64,000 nucleotides of DNA from Psychrobacter glaciei (GCF_014652895.1 NZ_BMZR01000002.1:372001-436000); one strand, 5' to 3'. Counted from the first letter of the stretch, positions 52,883 through 62,779 are shown. Program-made: numbers and translations. The notes: generated from the sequence alone by a model not told the origin.

Positions 52883-53755
52883 CTATTCATCTTCTGCTAA
52901 TTGCTGCTCGGAAAAGTAGATAAACGCCTGCATATACGAGCGCATATCGCCTGCATCATAGCTGTCACCTCGCATGGTCGTGACATTGACGCCATATTCG
53001 CTAATCAATGCATCAATGGCATCCGTCAGCTGAATCTCACCACCGACTGAGGCTTTAGTGTTAGCCAAATAGTCAAAAATCTTATTACTAAAGACATAAC
53101 GACCTACGACTGCTAATTTAGAAGGTGCGTCGGCTAAGTTAGGCTTTTCTACAAACCCTGCGACTTTAAAGCTAGTATTAGTATCTGATTGCTCATCAAT
53201 CTCAATAGCGTCGCTCAGCTTAGCAATACCATATTTATGCACATCTTCATCGGCAACATTATCGACCAATATCTGTGAGTGTGCATCGTTGGCAAAAGCA
53301 TCAATCATAAAAGCTAAATTATCATTAGTCATATCGCCCGTAAACGGATCAAGCACAACGTCGGGCAATAATACGGCAAAATCATGCTCACCGATGATTG
53401 GTCGAGCTGCCAGTACTGCATGACCCAAACCTAATGCCTTGCCTTGGCGTATCATAGAGACTGTCACATCTTCTGGTAACCAGTTTAAGCTATCCGCCAG
53501 CGCGTCTTTACCTTTCGCTCTAAGCTGACTGTCCAGCTCAGCATTGGTATCGAAGTAATTCTCGATCGCACTTTTTTGTGCATGACCAACCAAGACAATA
53601 TGCTTAATACCAGCAGCAATCGCCTCTTCGACGACATAATGAATAGCGGGACGATTGCCTAGTGGCAACAGCTCTTTTGGCACAGATTTAGACAATGGCA
53701 ACATACGGGTACCAAAGCCTGCAACCGGAATAACAGCGTGGGTAATTTTTTTCAT
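52883..53755 (-). CDS. galU: UTP-glucose-1-phosphate uridylyltransferase
   Basis: A 290-residue enzyme making UDP-glucose. Nucleotide-binding AVIPVAGFGTRMLPLSKSVPKE as in the family (first 20: AVIPVAGFGTRMLPLSKSVP), then HYVVEEAIAAGI, VLLPDVVL, GFVEKPNL and VGGEIQLTDAI. First intact gene of the leftward galU-pgi-ugd-like operon; a galE relic lies 53 bp upstream. Confidence 0.96.
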   Translation of the reverse strand: MKKITHAVIPVAGFGTRMLPLSKSVPKELLPLGNRPAIHYVVEEAIAAGIKHIVLVGHAQKSAIENYFDTNAELDSQLRAKGKDALADSLNWLPEDVTVSMIRQGKALGLGHAVLAARPIIGEHDFAVLLPDVVLDPFTGDMTNDNLAFMIDAFANDAHSQILVDNVADEDVHKYGIAKLSDAIEIDEQSDTNTSFKVAGFVEKPNLADAPSKLAVVGRYVFSNKIFDYLANTKASVGGEIQLTDAIDALISEYGVNVTTMRGDSYDAGDMRSYMQAFIYFSEQQLAEDE

Positions 53756-53807
53756 AATTTTTAAACTGTATTAAAAGAGGATTAAAAGAAAAGATGTTTT
53801 ATAAAGT

Positions 53808-53878
53808 CTAAGTGATATTATATCCATTCGGATTCATGCTCTGCCAGCACCGCCAGTGACTAATATCTTGTTTTTCAT
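53808..53878 (-). pseudogene. Internally deleted relic of a galE/gne-type NAD-dependent epimerase
   Basis: Read leftward from ATG 53878, the sequence encodes MKNKILVTGGAG, the standard start of UDP-glucose/UDP-GlcNAc 4-epimerases, then breaks (RA, stop TGA at 53836-53834). In a shifted frame it continues NPNGYNIT and stops at TAG 53810-53808; NPNGY is the usual GalE C-terminus. About 70 bp remain of an expected gene of about 1 kb, so the middle has been lost. It stands where gne/galE belongs in galU-ugd-pgi-gne loci. The remaining gap (53756-54039) shows nothing else. Confidence 0.6.
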
Positions 53879-54039
53879 AATATCGACCCATTATTTTTTA
53901 AGGCTATTATTTTTCGAACTAGGTATTCGTTTTTACTTGTAAATGCAACTATACTGGGAACGACAAGGCATTGCCAACGTAAATGCCCCAATCATGCCTA
54001 TCTGCTCTTCCACTATCAATCTAAGCCAACCATCATATT

Positions 54040-55023
54040 ATGAAATTTAATGCTTACATCCGACCGCTATTATCAGGCTATTATAAACATAATCGTCAGC
54101 CAAAACAGCGTTTAGCGTTAGTCATTGGTATGCTGCCATGGCAAGATTTGGTCGGTGACTGGGTATTGGAATCGTCGCATATTCAAATACAACGGCATTT
54201 TGATAAGCGCTACTTCGCTATGTGGTTAAAGCCCTTTATCAAGTACGTTAACCCTGTCATCTATATCTGGGGTTATAAAGCGCCTGATTATTTTATTGAC
54301 TATATACGCGAGCAAGAGTTAGACATTTTCTTCTTAGAAGATGGTTTTATTCGTTCTGGCCCTGAGGATGCAAGTGACACGCCACCGCTGTCTATTGTAA
54401 TGGATAGTCAAGCGCCCTACTTCGATACCACTCGCCCAAACGATCTGACAGATTTAATCGCTAATTTTGATTTTGATCAAGACGGTTATGATGAGACATT
54501 GGCACAGGAAATGCTGGATTACTATGTCTCACATCGCGTGAGTAAATACAATCATCAGCCTTATGTCGATATAGCACCAATATATGGCGTTAAGAATAAA
54601 AAACGCATTTTGGTATTAGGCCAAGTGCCACATGATGATTCATTGAAGTACGGTGGCGGTATTGGTATTACGCTACTCGACGTGGTTAATCGAGCTATTG
54701 CAGAAAATCCTAATGCCCAAGTTATCGTAAAACCACATCCAATGACACTAGATGATCCGTCTACCGTTAGTGCCCTCACTGAGTTAAATTGCCTTATCCT
54801 TACCCAGTCTATTCATTTAGTTGATGCCTTAGAGACAGTCGATCACGTATATACGATTACGTCACTGGGTGGATTTGAGGCATTACTTAGAGGCAAAAAG
54901 GTCACCGTATTAGGGCGACCTTTTTATAAAGAATTATGCACTGATGATATAAAATCAAACACACCGTTACTTTCTCAGCTATTTTATATCTGCTATTATG
55001 CCTACAATCTTAATTACCACTAA
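54040..55023 (+). CDS. KpsC/LipA-like capsule polysaccharide protein (single domain)
   Basis: A 327-residue cytoplasmic protein of the Capsule_synth family that, in KpsC/KpsS, adds beta-Kdo linkers to the lipid anchor of group 2-type capsules. Landmarks: VIYIWGYKAPDYF, FFLEDGFIRSG, PLSIVMDSQAPYFDTTRPNDL, ILVLGQVPHDDSLKYGGG, VIVKPHPM, TITSLGGFEALLRGKKVTVLG. It has one such unit, half of KpsC. The C-terminal LLSQLFYICYYAYN resembles the end of the KpsC domain, so it is not obviously truncated. No ribosome site is visible. First rightward gene of the locus. Confidence 0.78.
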   Translation: MKFNAYIRPLLSGYYKHNRQPKQRLALVIGMLPWQDLVGDWVLESSHIQIQRHFDKRYFAMWLKPFIKYVNPVIYIWGYKAPDYFIDYIREQELDIFFLEDGFIRSGPEDASDTPPLSIVMDSQAPYFDTTRPNDLTDLIANFDFDQDGYDETLAQEMLDYYVSHRVSKYNHQPYVDIAPIYGVKNKKRILVLGQVPHDDSLKYGGGIGITLLDVVNRAIAENPNAQVIVKPHPMTLDDPSTVSALTELNCLILTQSIHLVDALETVDHVYTITSLGGFEALLRGKKVTVLGRPFYKELCTDDIKSNTPLLSQLFYICYYAYNLNYH

Positions 55024-55071
55024 AATAGCCAAACACTCTTATCTAATTAATTCATACCAAAAGGTCATTCA

Positions 55072-56331
55072 ATGAATTCCAAAAAAATTGCCATCATAGG
55101 GTTAGGTTACGTAGGTCTCCCACTAGCTTGTGCATTTGCAAAACAATATGATGTTATAGGCTTTGATATAAATAAAAAACGTATTAACGAGTTATCCAAT
55201 AATATTGATAAAACTAGAGAAGTGACCAGCGAATACCTCAAAAACACTTCTCGTCTTACTTTTACTTCTGATACAAATGAATTAGCAGCAGCAAATGTCT
55301 TCATTATTACTGTTCCTACACCGATTGATGATAACAACTTACCTGACTTAACACCATTAATTAACGCTTCAGAAATGTTAAGTAAAATCATTAAGTCAGA
55401 TGATATTATTATTTATGAATCAACGGTCTATCCAGGCGCTACAGAAGAGGTTTGTATTCCTGAATTAGAGAAATCTGGTTTACTGTTGAATGACGACTTT
55501 GGCGTAGGTTATTCTCCAGAGCGTATCAATCCCGGTGATAAACTGCGCACAGTAGAGAATATATTGAAGGTCACTTCAGGTTCAAACTCTTACTATACAG
55601 ATATAGTAGATGAGCTATATAGCTCAGTCATTACTGCTGGTACATTCAAAGCTTCGTCTATCAAGGTCGCTGAAGCATCCAAGGTTATTGAAAACACTCA
55701 ACGTGATGTCAACATTGCTTTGATAAATGAGTTGGCTCTTATCTTCAACGAGGTTGGCATTGATACTCATGAAGTCATAGAAGCAGCTGCAACTAAATGG
55801 AACTTTATCAAACTTATGCCTGGCTTAGTAGGTGGGCATTGTATTGGTGTAGATCCTTACTATTTAGCGCACAAAGCATCATCTTTAGGATTAAATCCTA
55901 ACTTAATTTTGACTTCTCGTGCAATCAATAATTCTATGAGTAAGTTTGTTGCTGAACAAACCATCAAGAAGCTTATCTCGTATGGCAAAAACATCAAAGA
56001 TGCCCGTATTTTACTTTTAGGGGTTACTTTTAAAGAAAACTGCCCTGACGTAAGAAATACTAAGGTAACGGATATTGGCATTGAACTTGAGAAATATGGG
56101 GTAAGAATGACTTATTCCGATCCTTGGGTTACTGAAGAAGACTGGAGTAGCCTAGATGTTGATTATGTCGATTATAACGACATTCAAGAGAATAGTTTTG
56201 ACGCTGTTATTGTAGCAGTTAATCATTCAGAGTTTATCGGTGAAGACGACAAGATAAATAGTTTTTGTACCAAACCGAAAGTAATCATCGATGTTAAAGG
56301 TGCATTAGTGAACCCAGATTGGCGTTTATAG
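55072..56331 (+). CDS. UDP-N-acetyl-hexosamine 6-dehydrogenase (TviB/WbpO-like)
   Basis: A 419-residue NAD enzyme that oxidises UDP-GalNAc or UDP-GlcNAc to the uronic acid for capsule or O-antigen. Rossmann GLGYVGLPLA, VPTPID, ESTVYPGATEE, VGYSPERINPGD, VAEASKVIENTQRDVNIAL (catalytic Lys and Asn), and nucleophile C257 in GLVGGHCIGVDPYYL. All active residues are present, in contrast to the Ugd-like gene at 49817. AAAGGT lies before ATG 55072. Three bases before the next glycosyltransferase gene. Choice between GlcNAc and GalNAc is open. Confidence 0.92.
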   Translation: MNSKKIAIIGLGYVGLPLACAFAKQYDVIGFDINKKRINELSNNIDKTREVTSEYLKNTSRLTFTSDTNELAAANVFIITVPTPIDDNNLPDLTPLINASEMLSKIIKSDDIIIYESTVYPGATEEVCIPELEKSGLLLNDDFGVGYSPERINPGDKLRTVENILKVTSGSNSYYTDIVDELYSSVITAGTFKASSIKVAEASKVIENTQRDVNIALINELALIFNEVGIDTHEVIEAAATKWNFIKLMPGLVGGHCIGVDPYYLAHKASSLGLNPNLILTSRAINNSMSKFVAEQTIKKLISYGKNIKDARILLLGVTFKENCPDVRNTKVTDIGIELEKYGVRMTYSDPWVTEEDWSSLDVDYVDYNDIQENSFDAVIVAVNHSEFIGEDDKINSFCTKPKVIIDVKGALVNPDWRL

Positions 56332-56334
56332 TTT

Positions 56335-57426
56335 ATGAGTACACTTCTAAAAGAATTTGATCACCATGTTCAGGCTCAGCAATATGCCAGCGCGGACTCT
56401 CTAGTTGAGAGCCTTCTACAGACTGACTATATTGCTAGCTTGGAAAGAAAAGATGCACTTCAATTTCTATATAGAATAGGTTATGTCTACCCTGAATTAA
56501 CTCTAGAACTAAGTAAGCAAAGAGATGATGTCCCTAGACCATTTAAAGATACTTTAAGAATAGCTTTAGGAGATATTCCTTCTCTACGCTCTTATAACCA
56601 AGCTGATACACTAGTCGCCATAAAAATCGCTCTCATGCGACATAAAGCGTTATGGGCAAAACTACTCGTTTACAGGTTTTACCGTCAGTATGCGCTACAG
56701 CCTATAAATTTAGTTAAAAGCAATAAACTTACTATTGGTAATAATCGCAAAAAAGTAAAAAAAAATAATAATGCTCAGAAAGTCAGTATTATAGTCACTA
56801 CCTATAATTCTGCAGCTTTTATAGAAAACTGTATAGACTCTTTATTGAATCAGTCAATTAATAACATTGAAATTATTGTAGTAGATGACGCTAGTACTGA
56901 TAATACTGTAGATATCCTCAAAAAGTATTTGACGATCAAAGTTATTAAACTTTCAGAAAACAATGGCACATACCATGCTAGAAATATTGGCATAGAGCAA
57001 TCAACTGGATATTTTGTAACATTTCAAGACTCAGATGATTGGTCACATCCTGAGCGTTTAGAGTTACAACTTAAAGAGCTCCTAAATACATCTACTGCTA
57101 TTGCTAGTTTCTCACACTTTTTTAGAGTTGATCAATCATCTGGCTTACCAATCTGTAGACAAAACTATCCATTGTTACGTCTTAATCTTTCCTCAATGAT
57201 GGTGTCACGCTCTGTTCTAGACAAACTAGGAAGATTCGATTCATCAAAAAGGATTGAATCAGATAAAAAGCTATTTGAGCTTATAAAGTCGATTTACAGT
57301 AGCGATTCTATTATTTATATTAGGAAACCTCTTGCTGTTGGATTATATAGGGTAAATTCTTTGACTACAGCCCAAAAATCTGGATTTAATAAATATGGAT
57401 TCTCTGATGTAAGACATTTAATATAA
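56335..57426 (+). CDS. Family 2 glycosyltransferase
   Basis: A 363-residue protein. N-terminal ~145 residues are helical and unassigned. The GT2 domain starts at VSIIVTTYNSAAFIENCIDSL, has UDP-binding VVDDASTDNT, NGGTYHARN-like NNGTYHARNIGI and the metal/acceptor loop FQDSDDWSHPERL. The same FQD-x-DD-x-SHP-x-RL sequence occurs in the large enzyme at 58503, suggesting related specificity. Three bases after the dehydrogenase gene, so co-transcribed. Donor and acceptor unknown. Confidence 0.88.
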   Translation: MSTLLKEFDHHVQAQQYASADSLVESLLQTDYIASLERKDALQFLYRIGYVYPELTLELSKQRDDVPRPFKDTLRIALGDIPSLRSYNQADTLVAIKIALMRHKALWAKLLVYRFYRQYALQPINLVKSNKLTIGNNRKKVKKNNNAQKVSIIVTTYNSAAFIENCIDSLLNQSINNIEIIVVDDASTDNTVDILKKYLTIKVIKLSENNGTYHARNIGIEQSTGYFVTFQDSDDWSHPERLELQLKELLNTSTAIASFSHFFRVDQSSGLPICRQNYPLLRLNLSSMMVSRSVLDKLGRFDSSKRIESDKKLFELIKSIYSSDSIIYIRKPLAVGLYRVNSLTTAQKSGFNKYGFSDVRHLI

Positions 57427-57502
57427 TTGTATAGTCATATTAAATGTCTAAATTCGCATCAAGAAATATCGCAGTAACTTAAGCTATCATATGTAGTTCT
57501 AA

Positions 57503-58339
57503 TTATACTGATTTTAGAAAGTATATTAAGCTGTCTTTTTGCCAAGGACTATGACCTCGGAGATTAAGATCATCATTTCGATATTTAATAATATTTAAAT
57601 TACGAATCATATTTCCTTCTAAAGTATATATAATATTTATTTTTTCTAAAAAATAATATAACTGCGATGTAATATGAGATGTATCTTTTTCATTCATTAA
57701 AAAAAATACGTTCTGAGGTGGTTCTTTTCTAGACCAATAATAGAAAATATCTCTAAAATTTTCTATCCCAGCCTTTTTTAGTATAGGAACATTATGTTTA
57801 TAAGGTGATGAAGGCAAGTCGACTTGAGCAATATCTGCGACTATTTTACTCTCTTTCATAAGTCCAGCAAGAGCCAGTACAAAATATCCTCCAGCTGACG
57901 CACCTTAACAAACTATATTTCTTTCTTCCACATATATTTTTTTCGATAAGTTATGTACAAATCTTTTGGCAAGTTCAATACTACCACTTAATTGCCACCA
58001 GCCTCCCAGTAAACTTCTATCTAAGTACAAAGTAGGATCATTAAATGTTATGAATGAACCATCGTCTAAATCTGTAAACCATTTAGATCTGTAGAAATAA
58101 GGAAGCTCGTTTCGCCCTTCTAATAGAGCATCTTGCCCCAAAACATATAACTTGCTAGATTTTCTTAAATATAGAAAAATATCTAAGCAAATATCATCTT
58201 GTTCAACTCTAAACCAGAGAGGTTTATCGAAATAAATAGGTATATCTTCTATATTGACTATTTCTCTGATATCTTTACCAAAATTTTGGTTAGTCGAAAA
58301 CTTCCCTTCACTAAAACTACTCATAACTAAATCCAACAT
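57503..58339 (-). pseudogene. Alpha/beta-hydrolase-like gene broken by one in-frame stop codon
   Basis: Two open stretches in the same frame (58339-57905, 144 codons; then on to 57503) are separated only by TAA at 57907-57905. Right after it the frame reads GASAGGYFVLALAGLMKESK, i.e. the G-x-S-x-G-G nucleophile elbow of alpha/beta hydrolases, which makes no sense as a start. One base change explains the break. N-terminal part has GGWWQLSGSIELAKRFVHNL just before. No family name is certain; similar genes accompany surface-polysaccharide glycosyltransferases. The true start may be ATG 58324 (GGAT upstream). Very AT-rich, as in the rest of this region. Confidence 0.75.
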
Positions 58340-58502
58340 AGCAAAAGTTTATTTAAAATATTGTCCAGTTAACAATATAGATGCAACAACAATTGAAGAT
58401 AACAATTCATTTCTACTGAAATAGATTGTTAGGCAATAAAATACAAATTACTACTATGTTTTCATTCATTTATTATATCGATGGTTTCAGATATCCAAAG
58501 AT

Positions 58503-61500
58503 TTAAAGATCAAAAATATTTAATTCTCTAAATTCTCCAGCATTTTTAATAAACATAGTTTGCTTTGAATGATCATTTTTAAATTCATCGTATAAATTAC
58601 TTGTATCCTCGATTTCAATATCTAGAGGTTTTAACCATCCAGCAGGGTGTGCAATACAAATCAATGGGATTTCTAACTGCTTAGCCTCTATAGCAAAAAA
58701 TACATCGGCCATGCCCGTTTCCATATACTTACTCAAGGTCGGAGTTAATGTATCAGTATGGAAGGCTAGCGCTCCAGTACCTAATTGATGAACAATAACG
58801 TCTGTTAAGTTTTCATTTTTAAAATGATACACTTTACGGTTCTTGAAGTAGCTTTGAAAAGGTTTAGTAAAAATTACTCCATGAACACCCACGACTACCT
58901 TTCGATTGTATTTTTCAATTTTCCTTATATACTCATTAAAGTAAGAAGCAGGATAGATAATATCATCATCTATTAAAAAGCAATAACCCTTTATATCTTG
59001 AACAGAAAATGGATATATTTTGCCATTATCTCGAAGATCTCCTTCGGCATTTTCACCGAGTATTACCTCTAAATTATTATACTTGTTTAGTTCTACTGGT
59101 ATTTCTTTATAATTGTTTAAATACAAGTAAAGCTTGTCAACGCTTTCAATGACCGAATCAATCGTAAGAAGCATCTTCTCTTTTCTCGCGGGAAAAGATG
59201 ACATGCATACAGTTATCTTACTATCAGAGTTCCTTTGTATTTCTAAGTTATCATTTCTCTTAGTCTGATCATAATGTATTAACGATCTAATCAATTTTAA
59301 ATTTGAGTTATTTTTTCCGTGTTCAAAAGTAGAAGATAGAGAGTTATGTGAGCCTAAAGAATAGTATAATATTTTAGAATCTACTTCTAAAGAGCTTGGA
59401 CCTAACAGTCTTACACATCTATTTTTAAATTCAACATCCCCTCTTGATCGAAACTCTTTGAATAAACCAACCTTACTTATCAAAGCTTTGGAGAAAAGCA
59501 TCGTAACAGGGCCATTAGAAAGTATTGAGTCGTGATTATCAATTTGAACATGCCCATCAATATCTATACGCAAATTAGTAACCATAGATATCTCTATATC
59601 ATTATCTCTTAAATGGTTCAACTGGTATTCAAGACGTTGTGGGTGTGATACATCATCATCATCTTGAAAAGCAACGAAATCACTTTTAATACTGCCTATA
59701 GCTAAATTACGACATTTATATACTCCTCCATTTTCAGGCATTCTTAAATAGTTAATTCGTTTATCATTTTTCTCATCAATAAGCTGCTTTATATCGTTAC
59801 CATTATCTGAACAATCATCCACTATAGTTAGCAATAATGTACTATGTGATTGTTGCAATATAGAATCTATTGATAAACTTAATAAAGAGATATCGGGATT
59901 AAAAGTGCTAGTAATGACATTAATTAAACCCATGGGTAAACTAAGGCTTACATTTTTATCTATATCTACCTTTAAAATACTATTATATATATTTTCAATA
60001 GAATTATTTCCTATATGGCTAATAGGTGATATCTCACTTCGTTCAAAACTATCGTTAACTATATCTGTCAACTTATTGTTATTGCCAGTCTGTGATAAGA
60101 AATAAGCCAATTGATACTGGTCTAATGATATTTTTTTATTTAATTCATATACCTTACTGACAAAATTTTCTATAGTTATAATGTTAGAGTGACATGATAT
60201 TAATAGAGACACATACACTAAATCTTCGTAACAGTCTATTTTCTCTATTAGATCACAAATTATTTGGTCGTTTCCAATGGAACGTTTAATTATATAAGTA
60301 TACCTTTGCATTACATCCAAAAATCTTTTCTTATATCTTATTTTATTAATATTAAAAAATCCTAATAAAACACTTTCTTCTAGTAATTTATTCTTAATAA
60401 TTGTATAAATAAATTTAACTAAAACAAGCTCATAGGTTTCATCTTGACTTACTGCCCAATTGTAGAAATCATCATCTAAGAAAATAACGATAGCTTGTGG
60501 CTTTGAAATAACAGCTTCTAGAAAAGATTGAGTTTTATATATATCAGAAAAATTCACTTTGTTTGTTTCTATGATTCCTTTAAAATCTTTCCAGCCTAGA
60601 GTAGAAGAAAATTCTACAAAAAACTTTGAAACCTTACTTAGTTTGTCATTTATGAGATAGTATTCCAGAAAATCGCGAACTAATTTTTTCTCGACCTTTA
60701 TACTTGAAGCATCTTCATAATAGAAGAGAATTTGCAGTACTTCTTTCAAAATAGGCTCGAAAACTAAAAAACTATCTAGATTATCTTTTATAATATTATA
60801 AGTTATATCATAAAGTCCTTTAAGATCAGAACTAATGAAATAACTCATCCTAATATTTTCATAATTATCTACAAAATCTTTTAATGAATCATCTTTTAAT
60901 TCAGACCCTATTTTTTTTTCTATATTAAATTTTGACTTTACATGATCTATAATTATATTTGATTTTCTTATATCTTCTAACTTTTTAATATTTCTAAATT
61001 TTACTAGCTTTGAAGTTATTTTTTTGCTTATACGTAATGCTTTAGGCTGGACACTTTTACCATTATAAAATTCATTAATCTCAGATAGCATATCAATTGG
61101 TAAATTTCTTAATTTTTCTTTACTTTTTACGGAAGAAACTAGTACGCTGCCTACTCTATAAGATAGTTGTTGCCTTATACTATTATTTTTTTGTGTTAAC
61201 AAATTATTTTCTTTTGATTTTTCTTTATTTTCTTCTATAGCAGTCTTTATTTCATCTTTCAATATGATATTTTCTTTTTCATAAGCTTCTTTTTTATCAG
61301 AAAAAATTTCTTTTTCTAAGAAAAGTAAATAGTAATCATTTAAAAGATCACTATTTACTGGTAAATATGTGTTATTTAAACGATCGAAGTAATCGTTAAT
61401 AAAATTATAATTTTTCCGGTTTTTTTTGTTAAGAAGATAATTCATGTTAGTATGTAAGGAATGAAATTTTCTATATTCATTCTTTACATACTTACTTTCC

Positions 61501-61799
61501 TTTTCTATATTACATAATAGTATTAAATCATATCTCCTATACTCGGTAAGTGAGCTCGTAGAATTAGTCAATAAGACTTTATAACCATCCATACTTTTTT
61601 TATTTCTATCTTCTAAGTATTTTTTCAATATTAGTATATTTAAACTACTCGCTCCTTGGATTTCAAAATCAGTGTTAATACCATTTACTTTTCTTAATAT
61701 ATATGCAATTTCCGATAAGACTTGATATGAATATATTTCTAATTCTGATGCTAGTTCAGTCTTATTGTTTTCATTAATATAAGATATAAATTTTTCCAT
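58503..61799 (-). CDS. Large two-domain glycosyltransferase (GT2 plus second GT domain)
   Basis: About 1098 residues from ATG 61799, chosen over an in-frame GTG at 61838 because TTAGAGAG lies just upstream. Residues about 170-210 are charged and coiled-coil-like. About 230-600 is Lys/Leu/Ile-rich helix without a known domain. About 625-850 is a GT2 domain: NVITSTFNPDISLLSLSID, VDDCSDNG, NGGVYKCRNLAIG, FQDDDDVSHPQRLEYQL. About 860-1098 is a second transferase-like domain: ITVCMSSFPARKEKML, metal-binding FLIDDDIIYP (about 944), VHQLGTGALAFHTD. It may be a polysaccharide polymerase adding two sugars (inference). AT-rich and isolated between sucD and the broken hydrolase. Confidence 0.8.
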   Translation of the reverse strand: MEKFISYINENNKTELASELEIYSYQVLSEIAYILRKVNGINTDFEIQGASSLNILILKKYLEDRNKKSMDGYKVLLTNSTSSLTEYRRYDLILLCNIEKESKYVKNEYRKFHSLHTNMNYLLNKKNRKNYNFINDYFDRLNNTYLPVNSDLLNDYYLLFLEKEIFSDKKEAYEKENIILKDEIKTAIEENKEKSKENNLLTQKNNSIRQQLSYRVGSVLVSSVKSKEKLRNLPIDMLSEINEFYNGKSVQPKALRISKKITSKLVKFRNIKKLEDIRKSNIIIDHVKSKFNIEKKIGSELKDDSLKDFVDNYENIRMSYFISSDLKGLYDITYNIIKDNLDSFLVFEPILKEVLQILFYYEDASSIKVEKKLVRDFLEYYLINDKLSKVSKFFVEFSSTLGWKDFKGIIETNKVNFSDIYKTQSFLEAVISKPQAIVIFLDDDFYNWAVSQDETYELVLVKFIYTIIKNKLLEESVLLGFFNINKIRYKKRFLDVMQRYTYIIKRSIGNDQIICDLIEKIDCYEDLVYVSLLISCHSNIITIENFVSKVYELNKKISLDQYQLAYFLSQTGNNNKLTDIVNDSFERSEISPISHIGNNSIENIYNSILKVDIDKNVSLSLPMGLINVITSTFNPDISLLSLSIDSILQQSHSTLLLTIVDDCSDNGNDIKQLIDEKNDKRINYLRMPENGGVYKCRNLAIGSIKSDFVAFQDDDDVSHPQRLEYQLNHLRDNDIEISMVTNLRIDIDGHVQIDNHDSILSNGPVTMLFSKALISKVGLFKEFRSRGDVEFKNRCVRLLGPSSLEVDSKILYYSLGSHNSLSSTFEHGKNNSNLKLIRSLIHYDQTKRNDNLEIQRNSDSKITVCMSSFPARKEKMLLTIDSVIESVDKLYLYLNNYKEIPVELNKYNNLEVILGENAEGDLRDNGKIYPFSVQDIKGYCFLIDDDIIYPASYFNEYIRKIEKYNRKVVVGVHGVIFTKPFQSYFKNRKVYHFKNENLTDVIVHQLGTGALAFHTDTLTPTLSKYMETGMADVFFAIEAKQLEIPLICIAHPAGWLKPLDIEIEDTSNLYDEFKNDHSKQTMFIKNAGEFRELNIFDL

Positions 61800-61823
61800 G
61801 TTAAACTCTCTAATATAACTATA

Positions 61824-61850
61824 TAAAAAACACCCCATTGTAGGGGTGTC
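61824..61850 (-). terminator. Intrinsic terminator of the sucCD transcript
   Basis: On the minus strand ACACCCC-TACAAT-GGGGTGT is followed by TTTTTT, 54 bp after the sucD stop and 25 bp before the glycosyltransferase start. It insulates the AT-rich gene from sucCD read-through. Confidence 0.85.
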
Positions 61851-61903
61851 TTCTTAACATTTCAATATGGTTTTAGTAGTCACATTACAGAATTAATTCT
61901 GAA

Positions 61904-62779
61904 TTACCAACCAGTAACTTCTTTTAGCTTTTCGCCAAGCTTAGATGGGTCACGTGTATACGCGATACCAGCATCTTCAAACGCTTTGAATTTTTCTTCA
62001 GCAGTACCTTGACCACCAGAGATAATAGCGCCAGCATGACCCATACGCTTGCCTTCTGGAGCGGTAACACCAGCGATATAGCCAACAACTGGCTTAGTCA
62101 CATGATCTTTGATATAAGCAGCTGCTTCTTCTTCAGCAGTACCACCGATCTCACCGATTAGGATGATAGCTTCAGTTTGTGGATCAGCTTCGAACAATTT
62201 CAATGCGTCAATCTGGTTCATACCAGGGATAGGATCACCACCGATACCGATACAAGTTGACTGACCAAAACCAAGCTTAGTTGTCTGAGCTACGGCTTCA
62301 TACGTTAGCGTACCAGAGCGTGAGATGATGCCCACTTTACCTGGCTGATGGATATGGCCTGGCATGATACCGATTTTGCACTGACCTGGAGTGATAACAC
62401 CTGGGCAGTTAGGACCAACTAAACGTACGTCGCCCGCTTCTTCAAGATAGCGTTTGGCTTTTAGCATATCGATAGTCGGTACGCCTTCAGTGATCACAAC
62501 GATCAATTTAACGCCAGCATCGATTGCTTCAACGATAGAATCTAGTACGAATGGTGCAGGTACATAGATAACAGAAGCGTCAGCTTGAGTCGCTTCCATG
62601 GCTTCTGCCATTGTATTAAATACTGGTAGGCCTAGATGCGTTTGACCGCCTTTACCCGGCGTTACGCCGCCGACGACTTTAGTACCGTATTCGATCGCTT
62701 GCTCAGAGTGGAACGTACCATTTTTACCAGTGAAACCTTGTACCAATACTTTGGTATCTTTATCGATTAATACACTCAT
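61904..62779 (-). CDS. sucD: Succinyl-CoA synthetase alpha subunit
   Basis: A 291-residue subunit of the TCA-cycle enzyme making succinate and ATP/GTP from succinyl-CoA. CoA-binding [33 protein letters not shown] and the active-site His in [18 protein letters not shown] lies before ATG 62779. Follows sucC by 148 bp, a wider gap than usual, with no obvious feature in it. Confidence 0.97.
   Translation of the reverse strand: MSVLIDKDTKVLVQGFTGKNGTFHSEQAIEYGTKVVGGVTPGKGGQTHLGLPVFNTMAEAMEATQADASVIYVPAPFVLDSIVEAIDAGVKLIVVITEGVPTIDMLKAKRYLEEAGDVRLVGPNCPGVITPGQCKIGIMPGHIHQPGKVGIISRSGTLTYEAVAQTTKLGFGQSTCIGIGGDPIPGMNQIDALKLFEADPQTEAIILIGEIGGTAEEEAAAYIKDHVTKPVVGYIAGVTAPEGKRMGHAGAIISGGQGTAEEKFKAFEDAGIAYTRDPSKLGEKLKEVTGW

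Noticed and set aside
57503..58339. Two separate small genes in the polysaccharide region
   Set aside because: They share one frame, and the GxSxGG motif would lie upstream of the second start; one broken gene is the simpler reading.
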